Source: Chitinophagaceae bacterium (GTDB lineage Bacteria > Bacteroidota > Bacteroidia > Chitinophagales > Chitinophagaceae). Taken from it: a DNA stretch of 64,000 nt. The notes under the pieces were generated by a model, which was given only the letters and a program-made list of their open reading frames with translations, ran no database searches and was not told the origin of the DNA. The stretch spans positions 31,022-95,021 of the forward strand of contig JAFKGQ010000024.1 of assembly GCA_017307755.1 (NCBI GenBank), written 5' to 3'. The stretch's first letter is position 1; the number at the start of each line of letters is the position of its first letter. Shown in pieces: positions 1-9,300 of this stretch. The translations under genes and the position numbers were made by a program.

Positions 1-1
1 T

Positions 2-688
2 GGAGTGGTCGACAGCCTGGATGCTTGTCCGGATGTGGCAGGGCTTCCCCAATTCAACGGGTGCCCCGATACGGATGGAGATGGCATCCCGGACAAGGAT
101 GACAAATGTCCTACTGTTGCCGGCGTCGCAAAATACCAGGGTTGTCCCATACCTGATACCGACGGGGATGGTATCAATGATGAAGAGGACAAATGTCCCA
201 CTGTTGCCGGTGTCGCGAAATATCAGGGGTGTCCCATACCCGACCGTGATGGCGACGGTGTCAACGATGAGGAAGACAAGTGTCCTGACCTTGCCGGTGA
301 CCGGGCAAATAATGGTTGCCCCCTTGTGAAGGAAGAGGTAAAAAAGCGGGCAGCCTATGCCGCCAGTCATATTTATTTCGCCACGGCCAGCTATACCCTG
401 CTCAAAAAGTCGAACAAGGGATTGGATGACGTGGTAAACCTTATGAAGGCCGATCACGACCTCCATCTTTCTGTCGATGGCCATACAGACAACACCGGCA
501 AGCCTGAAAAAAATCAGCTGTTGAGCCAGCGCAGGGCAGATGAAGTAAAAAAATACCTGGTATCCAAGGGCGTCGAGGAAAACAGGGTCGTTGCCACCGG
601 CTACGGACAAACCAACCCTGTTGCGGACAATAAGACAGCCGCAGGCCGCGCCCGTAACAGAAGAGTAGAGTTGAAGTTGGCATATTAG
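2..688 (+). CDS. OmpA-family outer membrane protein with TSP3 repeats (5' truncated by window edge)
   Basis: The reading frame is open to the left edge, so the N-terminus lies outside the window. The visible 228 residues start with four thrombospondin type 3-like calcium-binding repeats (DxDGDGxxD followed by CP and GC), then an OmpA-like peptidoglycan-binding domain from about residue 110, with the diagnostic GHTDN and the C-terminal NRRVEL arginine pair. The family anchors the outer membrane non-covalently to peptidoglycan, and in Bacteroidota such proteins usually carry an N-terminal barrel, which is not visible here. No T-rich terminator follows directly. The call for the OmpA domain is secure; the exact partner is unknown. 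Confidence 0.93.
   Translation, partial: GVVDSLDACPDVAGLPQFNGCPDTDGDGIPDKDDKCPTVAGVAKYQGCPIPDTDGDGINDEEDKCPTVAGVAKYQGCPIPDRDGDGVNDEEDKCPDLAGDRANNGCPLVKEEVKKRAAYAASHIYFATASYTLLKKSNKGLDDVVNLMKADHDLHLSVDGHTDNTGKPEKNQLLSQRRADEVKKYLVSKGVEENRVVATGYGQTNPVADNKTAAGRARNRRVELKLAY
101..280 (+). repeat. Tandem 87-bp coding repeat (TSP3 units)
   Basis: Consecutive units begin at 101, 188 and 275, giving an exact 87-bp (29-codon) period. Each begins with the codons for DKCP and contains GVAKYQGCP and DGDG calcium loops; the first two units differ mostly at synonymous positions. This is an in-frame internal duplication in the OmpA-family gene, so repeat number may vary between strains. Confidence 0.85.
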
Positions 689-837
689 TTAAATAAGATC
701 GAGGCCGTACCTATAGGTCTTTAGGGGAAATATCCGTACCCTTATTTTTCTTACCGCATCGGCGGAAGGTTTCATCGGCCAAAGGCCAGGTTTCTGTAGT
801 AGTTGTTGATCGTGTCCCTACCTTAAATCTTTAGCGA

Positions 838-1101
838 ATGAGTCCGAAAGAGCTGCAAGAAGAAAAAGCTTTTTTACAAGCTTTGGGAAGAAGGGATATC
901 AAAGCGTTCATACGGTTATATAAGGAATATGGAGAAGATATATTGATCCTTACCTACAGCCTGCTGCAGGATGCACATGCTGCGGCAAAAATGGTGGACC
1001 AGTTCTTCGAAAAGCTTTGGGAAGATACCGACTTCGAATCGATAGATCCACCCATTTACAAATACCTCTCGGCGGAGATCCGTAAGATGTGTGAACAATA
1101 A
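838..1101 (+). CDS. Small sigma-70 region 2-like protein (no region 4)
   Basis: 87 residues. Residues 15-85 resemble region 2 of ECF sigma factors: a helix with FIRLYKEYG, then the region 2.2-like AAKMVDQFFEKLWED, and PIYKYL-EIRKMC at the place of the region 2.3/2.4 helix. ECF sigmas are normally 160-200 residues with a region 4 helix-turn-helix; here the frame stops straight after region 2 and the next gene starts 22 bases later, so region 4 is absent rather than frameshifted nearby. It could be a remnant, or a core-binding or anti-sigma-like decoy. The match is by motif inspection only. Upstream are two copies of a TCCGTACCC-type motif (732-750 and a weaker one at 808-826). Confidence 0.6.
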   Translation: MSPKELQEEKAFLQALGRRDIKAFIRLYKEYGEDILILTYSLLQDAHAAAKMVDQFFEKLWEDTDFESIDPPIYKYLSAEIRKMCEQ

Positions 1102-1123
1102 TTTTATCACTAAAAAATATTGT

Positions 1124-1939
1124 ATGCGAAAAGTGTACCTGACCTGCCTGGGTATTATCAGTGCGGGGGTTATATATGCCCAATCATATGAGGGTAAGAT
1201 CGACTATCAAAAAACCCAGCAGCCCGTCGCTGTCGTTCAGTTGTCTTGCTCCAAAACAACCGTGGAAGACGGATTGTCGGAGTATATGGCCAAGAAAGGG
1301 GCCAAAAGGACAGGGGTAAAAAGCTTCACCGTATTCCGCTCGGTACGTTTGAACGATGCCGACACCGCGCTCACGGACCTTTATTTTATGATGGAGCCCA
1401 AGAGCAGGCAGGAAAAGGACATCACCCTATTAACACTCCTGCCTGTAAGGAAGAATCAGGATATCCTGACACGCCCGGCCGGGGACAACACGCTGGTGCC
1501 TGCGGCCAGGTCGTTCCTCGACAGTCTTGCTCCTGCCCTGGAAGCATACAGCATACGTGTGCACGCGGGTACCCAGGAAGCGTTGCTGCAAAAAGCCCGT
1601 AAAAAACTGAATGGTTTGATAAATGACCAGGTTGACCTGGAAAAAAAGATCCGTGGGCTAGAGGCCGACATTGATGAAAATAAAAAGGAGCAGGCTAAAC
1701 AGGCGTCGGACTTGCGCTCCAATATCAAATCCGATGATGATGCCAAAAAGAAAAATCAGCGGAAGCTACAAAAGCTCATGGACAGTGAAGGCCGTCTGGA
1801 CAAAAAACTGAGGAATGCGAAGAGCGATCTGGACCAAAACAAGATTGATCAGCGCCAGCAACAGGCTGAAGTCGACAAACAACAGCAGATATTGGATGGA
1901 ATAAAGGCCAGGCAGGGCCAGCCCGCCGCTCAGGGATAA
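1124..1939 (+). CDS. Secreted coiled-coil protein of unknown function
   Basis: 271 residues from the ATG at 1124; an in-frame GTG at 1091 is less likely because the ATG gives a clean signal peptide (MRKVYLTCLGIISAGVIYAQ) ending at AQ. The first ~150 mature residues look globular (a GLPDM-family-like opening is possible but not demonstrable), and residues ~160-265 are a long Lys/Gln/Asp-rich coiled coil with heptad pattern. It lies 22 bases after the half-sigma gene and is probably co-transcribed. Its 3' end overlaps the convergent lipoprotein gene by 10 bases. No function recognised. Confidence 0.7.
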   Translation: MRKVYLTCLGIISAGVIYAQSYEGKIDYQKTQQPVAVVQLSCSKTTVEDGLSEYMAKKGAKRTGVKSFTVFRSVRLNDADTALTDLYFMMEPKSRQEKDITLLTLLPVRKNQDILTRPAGDNTLVPAARSFLDSLAPALEAYSIRVHAGTQEALLQKARKKLNGLINDQVDLEKKIRGLEADIDENKKEQAKQASDLRSNIKSDDDAKKKNQRKLQKLMDSEGRLDKKLRNAKSDLDQNKIDQRQQQAEVDKQQQILDGIKARQGQPAAQG

Positions 1940-2601
1940 ACCACCGGCAGATTGTTGAACGTCAGCTTGAAATGATGTACGTCCGAAGAAGAGCTGGCGC
2001 CCGTCGGGAAATAGATCACTTCGAAATTACCCGTGCCGGACATTAACCAGGTCTTGCCTCCCGGCAGTGGCGTCGCTGTCGTTACATTCAATGTTGAATT
2101 TGTAAATGACTGATGACGGGTACTATCGTGTTTATCGCCATTTGTCTTATAGACATTGTACCAGCAAAATCCCTGCTTGTAATCAATATCCATGGTATAG
2201 GCGCCGGTGCCGGGCGTCCGGCTAAAATTGTTCAGGGCAATATCGAGTACCTCCTTCCCCCCTGGATTATTGGCGTCTAAAAGGAACCTCGTTGCCTTAT
2301 CGGTATTCTCATAATGAAAACCTACATAGCACAGGTTCGTATCACCAGTGCTGTGGGGTACCACAATGGCAGTCTTGTTCAGGGTGGCGATCCATTTCCT
2401 GGTCACCGGCCTATTGTTATCGCTATACAGCATGTCGTCACTGGTCAGGTATGCCCAGGTCGCATCCGGCTTTAGCACCGGCTCGGTATAACTGGGATCA
2501 TCGCCGTTGCCGTTGCTGCTATTGCCATCCTTTGAACACATGCCGCCTATACAGGACATTCCCAGGAACAGCCAGATCAGCAGTGTATACTTAGTCTTCA
2601 T
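1930..2601 (-). CDS. Predicted lipoprotein, unknown function
   Basis: 223 residues beginning with a lipoprotein signal (hydrophobic stretch, then LGMSC or IGGMC as lipobox), followed by a Ser/Asn/Gly-rich linker typical of exported Bacteroidota lipoproteins. The remainder (WAYLTSDDMLYSDN, several aromatic-rich beta strands, ending HHFKLTFNNLPVVYP) looks like a beta-sandwich. The gene is 32 bases downstream of the barrel gene at 2634-3494 and on the same strand, so an envelope operon is likely. No family recognised. Confidence 0.7.
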   Translation of the reverse strand: MKTKYTLLIWLFLGMSCIGGMCSKDGNSSNGNGDDPSYTEPVLKPDATWAYLTSDDMLYSDNNRPVTRKWIATLNKTAIVVPHSTGDTNLCYVGFHYENTDKATRFLLDANNPGGKEVLDIALNNFSRTPGTGAYTMDIDYKQGFCWYNVYKTNGDKHDSTRHQSFTNSTLNVTTATPLPGGKTWLMSGTGNFEVIYFPTGASSSSDVHHFKLTFNNLPVVYP

Positions 2602-2633
2602 ATAAAAGATTGGTGATTGAAAAACTTTATCCC

Positions 2634-3494
2634 TCAGAAAGCGATCCCGATATTGATCCCTGCCCCCCGCAACCCGACCATGGGGCCGTCGATCTTTGCC
2701 TGCACCCCCTGGTTGGTAACAGTGGCCGTGATGAATTTTTTATCGCCGATGTTGATAAGACCCTCTATGTCCTCCTTTACAGCTTCCTTATCCGACGGCG
2801 ACATAGCGCTGAGATCAGCCAGACCGGAGGCATCCCCACTGACGCTGCCGTAATGACCACCCAGGATATGCCAATCCAGCGTGATCCGTCTGGCGATCAG
2901 CCATTGCGCCCCGATCATCAATCCGGCGCCCCACATTTTTGTAGAAGCTTTTATGGGAATGGAGTAGGTCTTACTGCCCGTTGCATATTCATAGGCATAG
3001 TCGATATTGAGCTGTGAATACCTTCCGTAAAGGGAAAAATAAAAGCCACGCGGCCCGGGTTTATGGCCTGTATAAAAACGGAATTCGCCCGTATAGGCAT
3101 TGCTCGACAGACTGAGCTTATTGATATCGTTCTTTATACCATCCCCATCCTTCGCCACCTGGTCGACGATCTTTTTTATCAGAGAAATATTCCCCAGCAC
3201 GCTCCTGGGCATAAACCGGTAGCCGGCGACAAAGGAAATTTTCCTGGTCAGCGAACGCTCGTAACTAAAACTGTAGTTATTGAGAAAAAATGAGCTGACA
3301 TTGATCTTCAGCCGGTTTTTCAAATAGGGCGCCTCTATCTTTTGTCGGGCCTTCGCCGGAGCCGGGGGAAGCGAATCCCGGGTCAGGGCAGCCATCGGGG
3401 AAGGGACAGCGGGTGGATCAGGGGTGCGGGCCAACAGGGCGGGGGAATAGATAAAAAGGAGCAGAGCGGGTAAAAATCCGCTGGATAATCTCAT
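2634..3494 (-). CDS. Outer membrane beta-barrel protein (DUF3575-like)
   Basis: 286 residues with an N-terminal signal peptide (MRLSSGFLPALLLFIYSPALLA). After a Pro-rich linker the protein shows alternating aromatic/polar strands (NVSSFFLNNYSFSYERSL, FVAGYRFMP, GEFRFYTGH, FYFSLYGRYSQL, GAGLMIGAQWLIARRITLDW) and ends in NIGIAF, a terminal phenylalanine suitable for barrel insertion. The NNYSFSYER opening and the GAQW strand resemble DUF3575-type small barrels; the name is a guess, barrel topology is well supported. It heads a two-gene unit with the lipoprotein downstream and is divergent from the PAS-LuxR regulator. Confidence 0.7.
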   Translation of the reverse strand: MRLSSGFLPALLLFIYSPALLARTPDPPAVPSPMAALTRDSLPPAPAKARQKIEAPYLKNRLKINVSSFFLNNYSFSYERSLTRKISFVAGYRFMPRSVLGNISLIKKIVDQVAKDGDGIKNDINKLSLSSNAYTGEFRFYTGHKPGPRGFYFSLYGRYSQLNIDYAYEYATGSKTYSIPIKASTKMWGAGLMIGAQWLIARRITLDWHILGGHYGSVSGDASGLADLSAMSPSDKEAVKEDIEGLINIGDKKFITATVTNQGVQAKIDGPMVGLRGAGINIGIAF

Positions 3495-3550
3495 ATAGTA
3501 GGGGTTTAGGGGCTATATACAAAATTACTTATATGCCTGCTCAGGGGAAA

Positions 3551-3574
3551 TAGCAAGTTCTTGCTATTTTTTTT
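3551..3574 (+). promoter_or_regulatory. Perfect short palindrome plus T-run before PAS-LuxR gene
   Basis: TAGCAAG and CTTGCTA form a perfect 7-bp inverted repeat with a 2-base centre at 3551-3566, followed immediately by eight T residues. It sits about 35 bases before the regulator start in the divergent intergenic region. It could be an operator for a dimeric regulator or a small attenuator-like hairpin. Confidence 0.4.
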
Positions 3575-3600
3575 ATATCTTATCGCCTATATTGGCTACT

Positions 3601-4404
3601 ATGGCAAGGCATAAAACAGGTTCCTGGTTGGATTATATAAATACCATGCAGGGCAAAACCTTCTCCCCCGAACAGCTAAAAGTGGAAGGGGTGGACAGGA
3701 TGCTAAATATCAACCATCATTTTCAGGGAATATTCCATCACACCATACCGATGATCTACCTGGTGGACTATTCCTCTGGCCGTTATCTCACCATGTCCAG
3801 AGCGGTGAAGACGCTCCTGGGCTATGAACCGGAGAACTTTACCGAAGGGGGTCTGTCCTTTACCATGGAAAACTATCATACAGCCGATCTGCAGCTCTTT
3901 AATGAGCAGATATTTCCCGACAGGCTTTCCTTTTTAAAAAAGATCCCTCCCGTCGAGCACTCCAATTATATTTTCTCTTACAATTATCGTATCAGGAACA
4001 AAGAGAAAAAATATAGTAATATTCTGCAGCGCAACTGTTTTATTAAATCGGATGACAACGGCAACCCCTTGCTCAGCCTGGGCATGGTGATCAATGTCGA
4101 CCATTTTAAAAATGAGAACCCTGTTATACAGGTGATAGAGAAATTAAGCAGCCACCCGGATAAAATGCCCGAAACCGTGTATAAGAAAGTTTTCTACCTC
4201 CATGAAGAAGACAAGCTGTTTACGGCCAGGGAGAAAGAAATATTGCTGTGGACTGCTGATGGCCTGACGAGTAAGGAGATCGCCGGAAAGCTATTCCTGA
4301 GTGAGAATACGGTCATCAACCACCGGCGTAATATGCAGACAAAGTCGAATACAAAAAATGTTGCCGAGCTGATAAGTTTTGCACACCGGCAGGCTATTAT
4401 TTAA
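3601..4404 (+). CDS. PAS domain-containing LuxR-family transcriptional regulator
   Basis: 267 residues from the ATG at 3601 (an in-frame TTG at 3592 would add three residues). Residues ~45-170 form a PAS-like sensor domain (MIYLVDYSSGRYLTMSRA, LGYEPENF). Residues ~208-265 are a LuxR/GerE helix-turn-helix with the hallmark LFTAREKEILLWTADGLTSKEIAGKL, SENTVINHRRN recognition helix and a short tail. This PAS-GerE layout is common in Bacteroidota for cytosolic one-component regulators. The palindrome just upstream may be its own operator. It runs convergently into the hydrolase gene with a 4-base 3' overlap. Confidence 0.85.
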   Translation: MARHKTGSWLDYINTMQGKTFSPEQLKVEGVDRMLNINHHFQGIFHHTIPMIYLVDYSSGRYLTMSRAVKTLLGYEPENFTEGGLSFTMENYHTADLQLFNEQIFPDRLSFLKKIPPVEHSNYIFSYNYRIRNKEKKYSNILQRNCFIKSDDNGNPLLSLGMVINVDHFKNENPVIQVIEKLSSHPDKMPETVYKKVFYLHEEDKLFTAREKEILLWTADGLTSKEIAGKLFLSENTVINHRRNMQTKSNTKNVAELISFAHRQAII

Positions 4405-5219
4405 AATACGTCTTTCGCAAAGGCGGCCATCAGCTCGTTGGTGCTTTCCGGCAGGTCCGCATGTACAAAATGACCGGCGCCGGGTATTTTGAAAACCTTG
4501 TTTTGCCAAAGCTGCAGGCCTGCATCATCCAGGTAATCGATGTTACATACTTTTTCCTCTGCTCCAAACAACACCAGTATAGGTATGTCCGATTGCCGGA
4601 ATAGGGCTATTTCATCTCCTATATGGCCGGCCATTACCGTAGCAAACATTTTCGACCGGAAATTATCCTGAACAGCGTAATAATCCTTTTCGAATGACCG
4701 GTATTTTTCATGATCCTCGTCATGAATACATAAGCCGGCCCGGGTCCAGTATTGTCGTAATTCTTCCATTGACACATCATCTTCCAGCGAGGGCCGCATG
4801 TCAGCGCCTGGTTTGAATACGACTTCCATGGTGTATGCCCCGCCTATAGCGCAGGAGCCGATGACTACAATACCTTTGGGTTGTATAGGCTGACCCAGCA
4901 TTTCGGCTACGATATTTACGCCCAGCGATACGCCGGAAATAATATATTCCTGTCCTCCGGCAAGTTGGTTCACCGCCATTGCGATAACACGCCCCAATCC
5001 GGGGAGGCTATAATCAGGGGAAGACGCCGACCCGCCATGTGCTGGCAGATCAAAAGCTATCAGCCGATGGCCGGATAAGAGCTCCGATTCGAATTGCGCC
5101 CGCCAGGCATTGGAGGAAGACGAGTTCCCATGGATAAAAAAGATGATCTTTTCGCCTGCAGGGTTCTTTTCAAGATAAGCGAGACGTATGCCTTCTACGG
5201 TGATGTATTGGGGGTGCAT
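4401..5219 (-). CDS. Alpha/beta hydrolase
   Basis: 272 residues of the alpha/beta hydrolase fold. Visible elements are the oxyanion-hole HGNSSSS after strand 3, the nucleophile elbow GVSLG, the acid-loop region around VLFGAEEKVCNIDYLDD, and the catalytic His in GAGHFVHADLP near the C-terminus. No signal peptide, so cytosolic. The small-molecule ester or haloalkane substrate cannot be predicted from sequence. The upstream XRE-S24 repressor gene ends 38 bases before it on the same strand, so the two may share a transcript. Confidence 0.88.
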   Translation of the reverse strand: MHPQYITVEGIRLAYLEKNPAGEKIIFFIHGNSSSSNAWRAQFESELLSGHRLIAFDLPAHGGSASSPDYSLPGLGRVIAMAVNQLAGGQEYIISGVSLGVNIVAEMLGQPIQPKGIVVIGSCAIGGAYTMEVVFKPGADMRPSLEDDVSMEELRQYWTRAGLCIHDEDHEKYRSFEKDYYAVQDNFRSKMFATVMAGHIGDEIALFRQSDIPILVLFGAEEKVCNIDYLDDAGLQLWQNKVFKIPGAGHFVHADLPESTNELMAAFAKDVF

Positions 5220-5256
5220 GGTGGTAGGGAGTAAATTTCTTACCGAGATATATCTG

Positions 5257-6006
5257 TCAGTTCATCTTCTTCTTCAGCGAGCTGACCTGATCCTGGAGGT
5301 TGCTTACCAGGTTGGCCAGTTGGTTAACATCCCATCGATGCTGGGTGTTGGCTTTGCTGATGATCATCTGTGCTTTCCATACTTCCAGGACATCGTCGGT
5401 GTTGACATTATACGGCTGATAGGCCGTATTGTCACTTATAAGGGTGAGCTTGGTCCTGGATTTATTATTCTTCATCACCCTTTTATAAACGATGCCTTCA
5501 TTGCGGGAGACTACGATATACGTCTGATTGCTTTTTACTTCTTCCAGGTCGTCTACTTTTTCCCCTACGATAACAGAGCCGCTGGTGGTAGGCAGCATGG
5601 AATCACCCACGATCTCAAAGGCACGGTAATTGCCCGGCGCCAGCATGGGAAGGGTAAAGGTATTCAGCTCGTCCAGGAATTCCGGGTCGGCGTATCCGGC
5701 CAGGTAACCCGCGGCGGCTTTTACAGGCACCAATTGTATGTCATTGGTGGCGGAGGTCATTTTCTGAGCCCTTCTCTTGGAAAGGTAATTGCCCTTGGTA
5801 TCACTAAGCTCTTTGCGGAGAAGTTCGTCCAGTGTGAGCTTGAACATATCCCCCACTATTTCCAGCACATCGATGCGGGGTTCCGCCCTTTCTTCTTCAT
5901 AGGCGCCCAAAAGGGATCTTTTGATGCCCAGCTTGGCAGCGAACTCTTCTTGTGTCCAGCCCCGTAGCTTACGGAGGTATTTCAGATTTTGACCTGCAAC
6001 TGACAT
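5257..6006 (-). CDS. XRE-family repressor with LexA-like S24 peptidase domain
   Basis: 249 residues: an N-terminal helix-turn-helix (residues 6-64, YLRKLRGWTQEEFAAKLG) and a C-terminal S24 autoproteolytic domain. Catalytic features are visible: the Ala99-Gly100 cleavage bond in KAAAGY, nucleophile Ser136 in GDSMLP, and general-base Lys175 in VYKRV. The C-terminal end is a short coiled coil (LANLVSNLQDQVSSLKKK), an extension not typical of LexA. Architecture matches CI/HdiR-like repressors inactivated by self-cleavage under stress. It is divergent from secA with a 310-bp gap and followed by the hydrolase gene. Confidence 0.88.
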   Translation of the reverse strand: MSVAGQNLKYLRKLRGWTQEEFAAKLGIKRSLLGAYEEERAEPRIDVLEIVGDMFKLTLDELLRKELSDTKGNYLSKRRAQKMTSATNDIQLVPVKAAAGYLAGYADPEFLDELNTFTLPMLAPGNYRAFEIVGDSMLPTTSGSVIVGEKVDDLEEVKSNQTYIVVSRNEGIVYKRVMKNNKSRTKLTLISDNTAYQPYNVNTDDVLEVWKAQMIISKANTQHRWDVNQLANLVSNLQDQVSSLKKKMN

Positions 6007-6138
6007 AGACTAAGATATTTAGAATAAAATTACTAATTTTTTTACCATTACCAAATTTTTTATTCACAATCCGTTGTTTTGTATCACTTCCTCCGGACAA
6101 AGGCTATGATTTCGGGAGAATATTAACATTTGATTCAT

Positions 6139-6170
6139 ATTGTATTTAGCCTGATCGGGCTCAATATAAA
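6139..6170. promoter_or_regulatory. Imperfect inverted repeat upstream of secA
   Basis: ATATTG and CAATAT flank an inner AGCC/GGCT pair around TGATC, giving a bulged stem in the secA/XRE-S24 intergenic region. It lies before the candidate secA -7 box, so it would be a DNA-level operator rather than a leader hairpin. The rest of the 310-bp gap is AT-rich without a convincing gene. Confidence 0.25.
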
Positions 6171-6194
6171 CGAAGCCGGATGACAGCTTTTTCG

Positions 6195-6202
6195 TACTTT
6201 TG
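6195..6202 (+). promoter_or_regulatory. secA: Candidate -7 box (TACTTTTG) for secA
   Basis: TACTTTTG matches the Bacteroidota -7 consensus TAnnTTTG exactly, 115 bases before the secA ATG. A -33 TTTG at standard spacing is not obvious, so the assignment is tentative. Confidence 0.35.
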
Positions 6203-6316
6203 ACCCCCTGGCCGTACCCTGGCGCTCTGCCAATTTGACCTGCTATCGAGGGTAGCATCAAATTTGCCGGGGATTATTTTTATACCATCTGAAAAAATAT
6301 TCAATACGAATCATTT

Positions 6317-9300
6317 ATGTTAGGTATCATATCCAAAATATTCGGGGGTAACAAGTCGGAAAAGGACATAAAGACCATCCAGCCCATCGTGGTGGAGATC
6401 AACCGTCATTTTGCGTCTTACCAATCCCTCAGCAACGACGAATTGCGAGCCAAAACGGCGGAGTTCAAACAGCGTATCCGGGAACATTTAAGCAATATTG
6501 ACGGAGAGATCGCCGAGCTCAACAAAAAAGCCGAGGAGCTTCCCTTCAGTGATATCAGCGGGAAAGATGCCATTTACCAGGAGGTGGACCAATTGAAAAA
6601 GGACAGGGATGAGCAGATCGAGGAAGTGTTGGAAACCCTTCTTCCCGAAGCGTTTGCCGTCGTAAAGGAGACAGCCCGCCGATTTGCCCAGAATTCCGAG
6701 GTCGTGGCTGCCGCCACCGACCACGATCGTACGCTCAGCGTAAAAAAAGAACATATCCGTATTGAAGGCGATAAGGTCATTTATAAGAACTCCTGGATGG
6801 CCGCCGGAAGCCCCATCACCTGGAACATGGTACACTATGATGTACAGCTCATCGGCGGGACGGTGCTTCATCAGGGAAAAATCGCGGAAATGGCGACGGG
6901 TGAAGGTAAGACCCTCGTGTCCACTCTCCCCGCCTATCTCAATGCCCTGGCCGAAGAAGGCGTCCATATCGTGACGGTCAACGATTACCTGGCCCGCCGT
7001 GACTCCGAATGGAACGGACCTATCTTCGAATGGTTGGGGCTGACGGTGGACTGCATCGACAAACACGAACCCAACAGCGAGTCGCGCCGCAAAGCCTACC
7101 TGGCCGACATCACTTATGGCACAAATAACGAATTTGGTTTTGACTATCTCCGTGACAATATGGTGCACTCTCCTGAAGAGATGGTGCAGCGTAAACATCA
7201 TTTCGCCATGGTGGATGAAGTGGACAGCGTACTCATCGATGACGCCCGTACGCCCCTCATCATTTCTGGTCCCGTACCAAAGGGGGACGACCAGCAATAT
7301 CATATCCTGAAAAGCCGGGTGGAGAAATTATTCGATGTGCAAAGACGGGTGACCAACCAGTTCCTCATCGAAGCCAAGAAAAAGTTCGCCGAAGGAAATG
7401 ACGACGCAAAAGATGGTGGATTGGCCCTGATGCGTGCCCACCGCGGTCTGCCCAAATCCAGCGCCCTCATTAAATTCCTCAGCGAACCCGGCATAAAGGT
7501 CAGATTGCAAAAAACGGAAAATTATTACCTGGCAGACCAGCAGAAGGAAATGCCAAAAGTGGATGCCGAACTTTATTTCCACATCGACGAAAAGAACAAC
7601 TCCGTGGACCTCACCGACAAGGGTATCCAGATGATCACCCGGGAAGGGGAAGACCCGGAATTCTTTATATTACCGGACATTGGCGTCAAGCTGGCCGAGA
7701 TCGAGAAAAGCGAGTTGACCAGTGAAGAGAAACTGCAGCGGAAAGAATCCCTTTTGAACGACTATGCCGTAAAGGCCGACCGTATCCACACCGTTCAACA
7801 GCTGCTGAAAGCCTATACTCTATTTGATAAGGACGTGGAATATGTTGTATTGGATGGACAGGTAAAGATCGTAGACGAGCAGACAGGCCGTATCCTGGAC
7901 GGCAGACGTTACAGCGACGGTCTTCACCAGGCCATCGAAGCAAAGGAAAATGTAAAGATCGAGGCAGCCACTCAAACGTATGCCACCGTCACCTTACAGA
8001 ACTATTTCCGTATGTACCACAAGCTGGCCGGTATGACCGGTACGGCTGAAACAGAGGCGGCCGAGTTGTGGGATATCTACAAGCTGGATGTGGTGACCAT
8101 CCCCACAAATGTACCCGCCATCAGAAAAGACCACCAGGACCTTGTATTCAAAACAAAAAGAGAAAAATATAAAGCCGTCATCGACGAGATCGAAAGGCTC
8201 CGTACAGAAGGACGTCCTTCCCTGGTAGGTACGACCTCAGTGGAAGTGAGCGAACTGCTCAGCAAGATGCTGCAGGTAAAGAAGATCCCACACAATGTAC
8301 TGAACGCCAAACAGCATAGCCGGGAAGCCCAGGTTGTTGCGGAAGCAGGTCTGGCAGGCGCCGTCACCATCGCCACCAATATGGCCGGTCGTGGTACGGA
8401 CATCAAGCTCGGGCCCGGCGTAAAGGAAGCCGGCGGGCTGGCTATCATCGGTACTGAACGCCATGAAAGCCGGCGTGTAGACCGTCAGCTGCGCGGACGT
8501 TCCGCCCGTCAGGGTGATCCCGGTACCTCTCAATTCTACGTATCGCTGGAAGATGACCTGATGCGTATGTTCGGCAGCGATCGCATCGCCTCTCTGATGG
8601 ACCGGATGGGTTACAAGGAAGGAGAGGTCATCCAGCACAGCATGGTGACCAAGAGCATCGAAAGGGCTCAGAAAAAAGTGGAGGAGAACAACTTCGGCAT
8701 CCGCAAACGCCTGCTGGAATATGACGACGTCATGAACAAGCAGCGTAACGTGGTCTATAAAAAACGTAACCACGCCCTGTTTGGGGAACGACTTGCGCTT
8801 GACCTGGACAACGCCTTTTATATAGTGGCGGAAGGGCTGATCAGCTCCTTCCGGGAACAGGACGATTATGAAGGGTTCAAATTATCCACCATCGTCAACT
8901 TCGGCATCGACAGCCAGATCACCGAAGAAGAATTCCTGAAAGGCGACGCGGCCCAATTATCCGAAAGGCTCTATCAGGAAGCTACGCAGAATTACGAGCA
9001 CAAGCTCGCCGAACTGCGCAAACAGTCCCTCCCCGTCTTCAATAATATACGCGCCACCCAGGGCGGCCATATACAGAATGTCGTAGTGCCTTTCACCGAC
9101 GGCAAACGGCGGACCAACGTCCACGTAAACCTGGACAAGACACTGCAAAGTGATGGCCGCGAACTGATGAACGCCGTGGAAAGACAGATCACCCTCTCCA
9201 TCATCGACGACGCCTGGAAAGAACATCTTCGTGGCATGGACGATCTGAAACAAAGCGTGCAGACTGCCTATCTTGAACAAAAGGACCCGCTGGTCATCTA

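Noticed and set aside
101..280. Possible CRISPR or satellite array
   Set aside because: The 87-bp period is in frame and encodes calcium-binding TSP3 repeats; no spacers.
5188..5967. Long open frame opposite the XRE-S24 repressor gene
   Set aside because: Lies antisense to a gene with clear catalytic residues; no motif of its own.
6064..6261. 65-codon minus-strand frame in the secA upstream gap
   Set aside because: No signal peptide, motif or conserved start, and it covers the likely secA promoter.
6488..7303. 271-codon frame antisense to secA
   Set aside because: Shadow of a highly conserved gene in a GC-rich, stop-poor frame.
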